Assembly: GCF_020037125.1 (NCBI RefSeq)
Contig: NZ_JAIQDG010000025.1
Span: 62,001-126,000 of the forward strand
Length of the DNA: 64,000 bases
DNA from: Myxococcus sp. RHSTA-1-4
GTDB taxonomy: Bacteria; Myxococcota; Myxococcia; Myxococcales; Myxococcaceae
Direction: 5' to 3'
Each line of letters begins with the position of its first letter. The first letter of the stretch is position 1. Below are positions 35,939-43,553 of this stretch, piece after piece. The position numbers were made by a program, and so were the translations under genes. The notes under the pieces were generated by a model that had not been told where the DNA came from, made no database searches, and saw nothing but the letters and a program-made list of their open reading frames with translations.

Positions 35939-38188
35939 GTGAAGCGCGTCCCCGCCGCTCGGGCCCCCGGCGCTTCCGCCCGGGCGTCCCATCCCCTGGA
36001 GGCACCCGCCTTCAAGGCGCACCTGCGGGTGGAGCCCCTCCCGCCGGATGGCGTCCTGCTCGACGGCGGTGGAGAGCGGGTCCGGCTCCGGGGGCGCCTC
36101 TACTTCGACCTGACCCGCCTCATCGACGGGCGGCGGACGGTGGACCAGCTCCTCCAGTCGCTCACCCTGCGGCACTCCGCCGCCGAGGTCCATTACGCGC
36201 TGGAGCGGCTCGTGGCCCAGGGCTTCCTCATCGAGGCCGAGCCGGAGGTGCCCGCGGGGCTCGCCGCGCACTGGCATTCGCTGGGCGTGTCCGCGCGAGC
36301 GGCGGCTGACATTCTGAAGAAGGCCACCGTGGAGGTGCGCGCGCTCGGTGACGCGCCCGTGCTCCCCGTCCGCGAGGCGCTCCACGCGGAGGGACTGCGC
36401 ACCTCGCGGCGCGGCGCGTCCCTGATGCTCGTCCTGGTGGACGACTACCTTCAGGCCTCCCTGGAGGAGCTGAATCACGAGGCCCTGCGGACGGGCACGC
36501 CGTGGGTGCTGGCGCGTCCGGGAGGTGCGGTGGCGTGGCTGGGGCCCCGCTTCGTCCCGGGTACCACCGCCTGCTGGGAGTGTCTCGCCCAGCGCCTGCG
36601 AGCCAACCTCCCGCCGTCCCCACGCGCCGCGCGGCGCGGCGCTCCCGAGGGCCCCGTGCGCGCCGCGGCCGGGCTCCTGGCCTCCGCCCTCGGGCGGCTG
36701 CTCGTCACCGGGGACGACGGGCTCGCGGGAACGGTCGTCACGCTGGATGCGACGCGGCTGCGCGCCGAGCACCACGCCGTCGTGCGCCGCCCGCAGTGCC
36801 CCGCCTGTGGAGCGCCGGGGCTCGTCGCCGCGGGGCAGCGACGCCCGCTCCGGCTCCAGCCCCGTCCCAAGGGCTTCACCTCCGACGGCGGCCACCGCGC
36901 GTTGGGCCCCGAGGCGATGCTGGCCCGCCACCAGCACCACGTCAGCCCGGTGACGGGCGTGGTGCACCTGCTGGAGCCACTGCCCGGGGTGGAGGACGAG
37001 CGGCTGCCCGTCATCAACGCGGGCCTCAACCGCGCACGCCGCGCGACAGCGGACACACCGCTGAGCACCACTCGAGCCCTCAGCACCGGCAAGGGCGCCA
37101 CCCTCCCCCAGGCGCGGGCCAGCGCGCTGGGCGAGGCGCTGGAGCGCTACTGCGGCGTCTTCCAGGGAGACGAGGCTCGCAGGCGCGCCACCGCGCGGGC
37201 GCTGGGCGAGGCCGCGGTGGAGCCGCACCGCCTGCTGCTCTTCAGCGAGCGCCAGTACCGCGAGCGCGACGCCTGGAACGCCGCCCGCCCCCGCCACGAG
37301 CATGTCCCCCTGCCCTTCGACGCGTCGTTGCGCATCGACTGGTCTCCCGTCTGGTCGCTGACGCACGAGGCGCGGCGCCATGTGCCCACGGCGTACTGCT
37401 ACTACGGCTACCCGGAAGCGGACGCGCCCTTCTGCGGAGCCGACTCCAACGGCTGCGCCGCGGGCACCAGCCTGGAGGAGGCCATCCTCCAGGGCTTCCT
37501 GGAACTGGTGGAGCGCGATGCGGTGTCCCTCTGGTGGTACAACCGCGCGCGCCGTCCCCGGGTGGCGCTGGAGGGCTTCGGGGACCCGTTCCTGAAGCAG
37601 CTCGTGGACGCGTACCACCGTCTCGGGCGGGAGCTGCACGTGCTGGACCTCACCACGGACCTCGGCATCCCCGCCTTCGCCGCCGTCTCGCGCCGCACCC
37701 GGGGCCCCGAGCGCCTCTGCGTGGGCTTCGGCGCGCACCTGGAGGCCCGGCTGGGCATCCAGCGCGCCATCACCGAGATGAACCAGTTCCTCCCGCTGGC
37801 GGGGCAGGACCTCCGTGACAGGCCCCTCGGAGACGAGCAGCTCACGCGCTGGTTGGAGGAGGCCTCGCTGGAGAACCAGCCCCACCTCGCGCCCGCGGAC
37901 GTCCCCGCGCTCGAGGCGCACACGTACCCGCGGACGGCCACGAGCGACCTGCGCGACGACGTGCGCGCGTGCGTGGAGCTGGCGCGGCGGCGGGGCCTGG
38001 AGACGCTGGTGCTGGACCAGACGCGGCCCGACGTGGGCCTGCGCGTGGTGCGCGTCATCGTCCCGGGCCTGCGCCACCTGTGGCCGCGCTTCGGGCCGGG
38101 GCGGCTGTATGACGTGCCCGTGAAGCTCGGGTGGCTCTCCCGCCCCACGCCGGAGGAGCGCCTCAACCCGCTGGGAGTCTTCTTCTGA
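35939..38188 (+). CDS. Fused leader-binding (E1-like) and YcaO cyclodehydratase
   Basis: A 749-residue azoline-forming cyclodehydratase. The N-terminal half (about 25-310) is the TOMM leader-binding/E1-like part, with a small winged-helix region (LYFDLTRLIDGRRTVDQLL) and a Cys4 zinc site: C212-x2-C215 and C287-x2-C290. The C-terminal half, from about 330, is YcaO with ATP/Mg motifs SALGEALERY (E399, E402), SNGCAAGTSLEEAILQGF plus ELVERDA, and RAITEMNQ. By family knowledge it converts Cys/Ser/Thr of the bound precursor to thiazolines or (methyl)oxazolines using ATP. The C-terminus ends NPLGVFF rather than the classic PxPxP. GTG 35939 lies 13 bp after the precursor stop; no strong ribosome-binding site is seen, so coupled translation is likely. 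Confidence 0.92.
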   Translation: MKRVPAARAPGASARASHPLEAPAFKAHLRVEPLPPDGVLLDGGGERVRLRGRLYFDLTRLIDGRRTVDQLLQSLTLRHSAAEVHYALERLVAQGFLIEAEPEVPAGLAAHWHSLGVSARAAADILKKATVEVRALGDAPVLPVREALHAEGLRTSRRGASLMLVLVDDYLQASLEELNHEALRTGTPWVLARPGGAVAWLGPRFVPGTTACWECLAQRLRANLPPSPRAARRGAPEGPVRAAAGLLASALGRLLVTGDDGLAGTVVTLDATRLRAEHHAVVRRPQCPACGAPGLVAAGQRRPLRLQPRPKGFTSDGGHRALGPEAMLARHQHHVSPVTGVVHLLEPLPGVEDERLPVINAGLNRARRATADTPLSTTRALSTGKGATLPQARASALGEALERYCGVFQGDEARRRATARALGEAAVEPHRLLLFSERQYRERDAWNAARPRHEHVPLPFDASLRIDWSPVWSLTHEARRHVPTAYCYYGYPEADAPFCGADSNGCAAGTSLEEAILQGFLELVERDAVSLWWYNRARRPRVALEGFGDPFLKQLVDAYHRLGRELHVLDLTTDLGIPAFAAVSRRTRGPERLCVGFGAHLEARLGIQRAITEMNQFLPLAGQDLRDRPLGDEQLTRWLEEASLENQPHLAPADVPALEAHTYPRTATSDLRDDVRACVELARRRGLETLVLDQTRPDVGLRVVRVIVPGLRHLWPRFGPGRLYDVPVKLGWLSRPTPEERLNPLGVFF

Positions 38189-39654
38189 TGGCCCGGGCCC
38201 CGGCCACCCTCTCGCCCTGGCTCGCCCTCAGCCCCGGCGCGGCCTTCGTCCGGGCGCGGCGAGGACACCTCCGGGTGCGGAGCCGCGAAGGTGACTTCTC
38301 CCTCGGCCCCCTGCCCACGGCCACCGCGAGCGCCCTCCAACTGCTCCAGGGACGCGGTGCCCCCGAGGACGAAGTGCTGGAGCGCGCAAGCACGGGAGGA
38401 CAGGAAGCGGAAGCCCACCTGCACCTGCTGCTCCGGGGGCTCGCGCGGCGGGGGCTCCTGCGCTACGCCGTCCACGGACGCGCAGGCGCGCTCGCCACGC
38501 TGGAGCCCCTCTCGGAGCTCTTCGAGCTGGCGCCCGGGCCTCCTCCACCGGAGCAGCCGCTGCGCCTCTCCCGCTTCGCGTACGTCCGCCGGGACGGCGA
38601 GGCGCTCGTGCTGGAAAGCCCCCGCGTCCGCGCGCGCGTCCACCTCGCCCCCGCGGCCCTTCCGCTCCTCGCGGCGCTTGCCGCCCCCACCCCGGCGCGT
38701 GACGCGGCGGGACATGCGCGAGGCAACGTCCGCGCGGCGAGGGCGCTGGTGGCCCTGCTTGCCCGGGCCCGGTTGTTGGTGCCGGCGGACGCGGAGGGAA
38801 ACACCGAGGAGGAGCGACACCCCGCCCTGCGGCTCTGGGAGTTCCACGACCTGCTCTTCCACACCCGCACGCGCCGCCCGCTCCACGGCCAGCGCCTGGG
38901 CGCCACGCACCGCCTGGCGGGCCACGTCCCACCGCTCCCGGCCATCCTCCCTCCCCGGGTTCCCGTCATCCCCCTGCCCCGGCCGGACCTGGACATCCTC
39001 GCCCGCGAGGATTCCTCCTTCGCCTGCGTGCTGGAGCGCCGCCGGAGCGAGCGCCGCTATGGCACCACACCCCTCACCCACGCCCAGCTCGGCGAGCTCC
39101 TCTTCCGCGCCGCCCGCGTGCGTGAGCTGCATCCCGGTGGGCCCGAGGAGCGCTCCCTGCGCCCTGCCCCTTCCGCGGGGGCCCTCCACCCGCTGGAAAT
39201 CCACGCCGTGGTGGGGGCATGCGAGGGGCTCGCGCCCGGCCTCTACCGCTACGAGCCGCTCTCCCACGGCCTGGAGCCTCGCGCCGGACCCACCCCGGCG
39301 GTGCGGGCGCTGCTCGCGGACGCGCGCCAGGGCCACTCCCCCGTCCAGGTGCTGCTCGTCCTCGCCGCCCGCTTCCAGCGCGTCTCGTACAAATACGAGG
39401 GCTTCGCCTACGCCTGCCTCCTCAAGGACGCGGGCGTCCTCCTGCAGACGCTCACCCTGGCCGCCACCGCCATGGGGCTGGCCTCCTGCATCGTGGGCTG
39501 GAGCAACCCCGATACCTTCGAGCGCGCCGCCCTCACCCCGGGGGAGGAGGAGACGCCGGTCGCGGAGCTGGTCATCGGCAGCGCGCCGACGGCCCGCTCA
39601 CGTCCCGGGGCCCGGCGGCGCTATCATCCGTCGTCCGTTCGAAGGAGACGCTGA
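38188..39654 (+). CDS. SagB-type FMN azoline dehydrogenase
   Basis: A 488-residue enzyme predicted to oxidise azolines made by the YcaO protein to aromatic thiazoles or oxazoles. The nitroreductase-like SagB domain occupies about 260-475: LERRRSERRYG at its start, RPAPSAGALHPLEIHAVV for flavin contact, YKYEGFAYACLLKDAG, and GEEETPVAELVIGSAP at the end. The first 240 residues are an additional helical domain of a kind often fused to SagB, without recognisable motifs. Its ATG shares one base with the TGA of the YcaO gene (TGATG), a sign of coupled translation. Confidence 0.92.
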   Translation: MARAPATLSPWLALSPGAAFVRARRGHLRVRSREGDFSLGPLPTATASALQLLQGRGAPEDEVLERASTGGQEAEAHLHLLLRGLARRGLLRYAVHGRAGALATLEPLSELFELAPGPPPPEQPLRLSRFAYVRRDGEALVLESPRVRARVHLAPAALPLLAALAAPTPARDAAGHARGNVRAARALVALLARARLLVPADAEGNTEEERHPALRLWEFHDLLFHTRTRRPLHGQRLGATHRLAGHVPPLPAILPPRVPVIPLPRPDLDILAREDSSFACVLERRRSERRYGTTPLTHAQLGELLFRAARVRELHPGGPEERSLRPAPSAGALHPLEIHAVVGACEGLAPGLYRYEPLSHGLEPRAGPTPAVRALLADARQGHSPVQVLLVLAARFQRVSYKYEGFAYACLLKDAGVLLQTLTLAATAMGLASCIVGWSNPDTFERAALTPGEEETPVAELVIGSAPTARSRPGARRRYHPSSVRRRR

Positions 39655-39656
39655 CC

Positions 39657-42600
39657 ATGGAACCGGTGAGGACAGGCAGCACGGGCTCGGACCGCACGGG
39701 GCCTGACACGGAGCTGCTCACGCCAGGCCAGCGGCTGGGCCGGTACGAGGTGGTGGAGCGGGTGGGCGCGGGCGGCATGGGTGTCGTCTACAAGGCGCGT
39801 GACACCGTGCGAGGCCACACCGTGGCCCTCAAGACGCTCCACCGCCTGGAGCCGGGGGCCCTGCTTCGGCTCAAGAACGAGTTCCGCTACGTCGCCAACG
39901 TCACGCACCGCAACCTCGTCTCCCTCCATGAGCTGATGGAGGCGGACGACAAGTGGTTCTTCACCATGGAGTTCATCGAAGGCGAGAGCCTCTGGTCGCT
40001 GCTGCATCGCGGCGCCCAGGCGGCGGCGAGCGCCTCCGAGACGCCGGGCTCCCGGTCCGACGCCACCGTGACGGTCACCCGAAACGGGCAGGCGGCCTCG
40101 GACGCCACGGTGACGTCCGAGCGCCCCTCGGGACAGACGCCCGCGCCGGCCACGAGCACCACGGACGTGACGGTGACGCAGGGGAAGCTCTCTCCCGGCA
40201 CCCTCGTGGCCCCGCCGCCCGGGCCCACGCTCCGGGCCAGCCAGCCGGTGCTCCCCATCGACGAGCTGCGGCGCATCTTCGGCGAGCTCGCGCTCGGCAT
40301 CTTCGCGCTCCACTCCTCGCGGAAGTTCCACTGCGACATCAAGCCCCGCAACGTCATGGTGGAGAAGAGCGGGCGCGTGGTGCTGCTCGATTTCGGCCTC
40401 GCCAGCGACCGCGCGGAGCCGTCCACCGGAGAGCTGGCCGGGACTCCCGCGTACATCTCCCCGGAACAGCTCATGGGCCAGCCCAGCTCGGAGGCCACCG
40501 ACTGGTACGCCTTCGGGGTGATGCTGTACGAGGCGCTCGCGGGCGGGCAGTCCTTCCGGCGCGGCAAGCTGCGTGAGCAGGTGCACCAGGAGGCGCCGCC
40601 CCTGGAGCCCTCGCCCCTGATTCCCGAGGACCTCCGCACACTGGCCATGGACCTGGTGCAGGTGGAGCCCTCGCGCCGTCCCACGGGGCAGGAGGTGCTG
40701 CGGCGGCTGGGGTTGACGGTGAGCCCCCCGTCAGCTCCGAGGGTCAGGTCCCTGGTCGGCCGGGAGGGCCCCCTGGAGTCCCTCCTCGCCGCGTACGACA
40801 CCATGGCGTCGGGGCGGACGGTGGTGGTCCATCTGCACGGCCCCTCCGGCATGGGCAAGACGGCGCTGGTGCGCAGCTTCGCCGAGGGGCTGGGCGCGCG
40901 CCGGCCGGGCAGCGTGGTGCTGAGCGGCCGGTGCTACGAGCGCGAGTCCGTGCCGTACAAGGGCTTCGACAGCCTCATCGACGCCCTCACCCGCTACCTG
41001 CGCACGCTGCCTCCCCAGGTGATGAAGACGCTGGTCCCCCAGCACCTGCCGGAGCTGCTGCGCATCTTCCCGGTACTGCGGCAGGTGGAGTCCTTCTCGA
41101 AGGTGACGCCCACCCCGCTGGAGGCGGGCCGCGAGCAGCAGGAGCTGCGTCTGCGCGCCTTCCGCGCCTTGAAGGAGCTGCTGGCCCGGCTGGGAAACAC
41201 GGCGCCCCTGGTGCTGCACCTGGACGACCTCCAGTGGGGAGACGCGGACACCGCGCAGGCGCTCAGCGAGCTGCAGGAGGCGCCGGGCACGCCGCGCATG
41301 CTGCTGCTCTGTGGCTATCGCACCGGCGAAGGCATCGCCGCCGGGCTGCTGGAGGCACACCGCAAGCTCGCCGCGGCACCGGGCAATGCGCTCGACGTCC
41401 GGGAGCTGGCGCTGGCCCCGCTGTCGGAGGCGGAGGGCCGCGAGCTGGCGGTGGCACTGCTGGGCACGGACGCGACCGACGCGCGCGCGGCCACCCTCGC
41501 CCGTGAAGCGCGGGGCAGCCCCTTCTTCATCGAGGCGCTGGCGCAGTACGTACTGGAGCAGGGAGAGGCGCCGCTCGCCCAGGGCGGCACGGTGACACTG
41601 GAGCAGGTGGTGCTTGCCCGGGTGGGCAAGCTCACGCCGGAGCCGGCCCGCCTCCTCTCCGCGGTGGCGGTGGCGGGTCAGCCCGTGCAGCGGGGGCTCG
41701 CCTTCCGCGCGGCGGAGCTGGCCACGGACCCCCACACCCCGTGGACCCAGCTCCGGGCCTCGCACCTCGTCACCACCCACGGCCCCCGGGACGAGGACAC
41801 GGCGGAGTGCTACCACGACCGCATCCGCGAGGCCGTGTACTCAAGCCTCCCCCCGGAGGCGCTGAAGGCGAACCACCTGCGGCTGGCGGAGCTGCTGGAG
41901 GAGACGGGCACCGCGGAGCCGGAGCGGCTGGCGCGGCACTTCCGGGGCGCCGGAAGGCTGGACAAGGCGGGCCCGTACGCGGTGAAGGCGGCGGACCGCG
42001 CCGCGAGCGCCCTGGCCTTCGAGCAGGCCGCGGCCCTCTATGCCCAGGCGCTGGAGAGCACTCCGGACGATGCGGACCTGCTGGAGAAACAGGCGGACGC
42101 GCTCGTCAACGCGGGGCGCGGCGCGGAAGCGGCGCCGCTGTACGTGAAGGCGGCATCACTGGTGCACGGCGACCGGGCCTTCGACCTGCGGCGGCGAGGC
42201 ATGGAGCAGTACCTCGTCAGCGGACTGCTCGAGGAGGGCACGGCCCTGCTGAAGCAGCTCCTGGCGGAGGTGGGGCTGCCCTACCCGTTCAGCACCCCGC
42301 TGACGCTGGCGGGCATCATCTTCCACAGCGTGCGCTTCGCGCTCTTCGGCAAGCGCGTCCGCCACGTCCCCCAGGGCGAGGTGTCCCCGCTGCTGCGCAA
42401 GCGGGTGAACCTGACGTGGAGCGCGGCCCGGGGCCTGGCGGTGCAGGACATGCTGCGCATGGGCTACTTCGCCGTGCGCAACGCCCTGTTCTCCGCCCAG
42501 GCAGGGGACGAAGTGCGGACCGCCTACGGCCTCCTGGGGCTGACGGCGGTGACGTTCGCCCGAGGCTCGGCGAGCGACGTGAAGCGCGGCCACCGCTTCC

Positions 42601-43553
42601 TGGAGGAGGGCACGCGGCGGGTCGAGGCCCTGAACACCCCGGCCCTCAACGGCTTCTTCAAGTACGTCCACGGCTCCATCGAGATGATGCTGGGGAACTG
42701 GAAGCGCGCCGACCCTCTCCTGGCGGAGGGCATCCGGATTCTGGAGAACGAGTGCACCGGCGTCATGGCGGACCTGGACCAGACGTACTCGTGCCGCGTG
42801 TACGTGCTGCGGATGATGGGCGAGCTGCGGGAGCTGGCGGCCATCGGCAACCGCTGGCTGCGCTTCGCGGAGCAGAACCAGAACCGGTACGCGGCCGGGT
42901 GGATGCACATCCAGCTGGCGTCCACGCGGGTGGCGGAGGACAACCCGGGCGAGGCGCTGGCGAAGCTGGAGCCGCTGGCCAACGGGTGGAGCGCCCAGCG
43001 CTTCACGCCGCAGAACCTCTACGCGGTGCTGGAGAGCGCGCGGTGCGACCTGTACCAGGACGCACCGGCGACGGCCTGGGCTCGGCTGGAGAAGGCCTGG
43101 CCGGTGGCGGAGTCCAACTTCGTGCTGGGGCACCTGTACTTCCGCATCTACGCCCTGCGCGTCCGCGCGGGGGCGGCGCTGGCCATGGCCGCGTCGCGCC
43201 CGGCCGAGCGCGAGCGCTTCCGCGCCGTGGCCCGCAAGGACCTCCGGGACCTCGAGGGGCAGCGGCACCGGAGGGACGCACAGGCGGAGGCGCGGCTTCT
43301 GCGAGCGACGGAGGCGGCGCTGGACGGGAAGAGCTCGGACGCGCTCCGGCTCCTGGGCGAGGCGGAGGCCGACTTCCAGCGCCTGGACATGCCGCTGCAC
43401 GCCGCCTCCGTCCGCAGGCGCAAGGGACAGCTCACCGGCGGTGAGGCCGGGGCACGGCTCATCGAGGAGGCGGACGCCATCCTGAAGGCGGCGGGCATCC
43501 GCGACCCGGCGCGCTGGGCCGCCATGGAAGCGCCCGGCTTCCCGGCGAAGTGA
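39657..43553 (+). CDS. Ser/Thr protein kinase fused to AAA/STAND ATPase and helical repeats
   Basis: A 1298-residue signalling giant embedded in the RiPP operon. Kinase domain about 25-360: glycine loop GAGGMGVVYKA, K59, catalytic D227 in HCDIKPRN (HCD in place of HRD), D245-F246-G247, and GTPAYISPEQL. Residues about 119-196 are a Ser/Thr-rich insert with three DATVT/DVTVT-like repeats, possible autophosphorylation sites. An ATPase follows with Walker A GPSGMGKT (395-402) and LHLDDLQWGD as Walker B, then about 600 residues of TPR-like helices, as in PknK/MalT-type regulators. ATG 39657 has GAAGGAG 9 nt upstream. Its TGA overlaps the LanM GTG (GTGA). It probably controls production or modification; the phosphorylation target is unknown. 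Confidence 0.93.
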   Translation: MEPVRTGSTGSDRTGPDTELLTPGQRLGRYEVVERVGAGGMGVVYKARDTVRGHTVALKTLHRLEPGALLRLKNEFRYVANVTHRNLVSLHELMEADDKWFFTMEFIEGESLWSLLHRGAQAAASASETPGSRSDATVTVTRNGQAASDATVTSERPSGQTPAPATSTTDVTVTQGKLSPGTLVAPPPGPTLRASQPVLPIDELRRIFGELALGIFALHSSRKFHCDIKPRNVMVEKSGRVVLLDFGLASDRAEPSTGELAGTPAYISPEQLMGQPSSEATDWYAFGVMLYEALAGGQSFRRGKLREQVHQEAPPLEPSPLIPEDLRTLAMDLVQVEPSRRPTGQEVLRRLGLTVSPPSAPRVRSLVGREGPLESLLAAYDTMASGRTVVVHLHGPSGMGKTALVRSFAEGLGARRPGSVVLSGRCYERESVPYKGFDSLIDALTRYLRTLPPQVMKTLVPQHLPELLRIFPVLRQVESFSKVTPTPLEAGREQQELRLRAFRALKELLARLGNTAPLVLHLDDLQWGDADTAQALSELQEAPGTPRMLLLCGYRTGEGIAAGLLEAHRKLAAAPGNALDVRELALAPLSEAEGRELAVALLGTDATDARAATLAREARGSPFFIEALAQYVLEQGEAPLAQGGTVTLEQVVLARVGKLTPEPARLLSAVAVAGQPVQRGLAFRAAELATDPHTPWTQLRASHLVTTHGPRDEDTAECYHDRIREAVYSSLPPEALKANHLRLAELLEETGTAEPERLARHFRGAGRLDKAGPYAVKAADRAASALAFEQAAALYAQALESTPDDADLLEKQADALVNAGRGAEAAPLYVKAASLVHGDRAFDLRRRGMEQYLVSGLLEEGTALLKQLLAEVGLPYPFSTPLTLAGIIFHSVRFALFGKRVRHVPQGEVSPLLRKRVNLTWSAARGLAVQDMLRMGYFAVRNALFSAQAGDEVRTAYGLLGLTAVTFARGSASDVKRGHRFLEEGTRRVEALNTPALNGFFKYVHGSIEMMLGNWKRADPLLAEGIRILENECTGVMADLDQTYSCRVYVLRMMGELRELAAIGNRWLRFAEQNQNRYAAGWMHIQLASTRVAEDNPGEALAKLEPLANGWSAQRFTPQNLYAVLESARCDLYQDAPATAWARLEKAWPVAESNFVLGHLYFRIYALRVRAGAALAMAASRPAERERFRAVARKDLRDLEGQRHRRDAQAEARLLRATEAALDGKSSDALRLLGEAEADFQRLDMPLHAASVRRRKGQLTGGEAGARLIEEADAILKAAGIRDPARWAAMEAPGFPAK

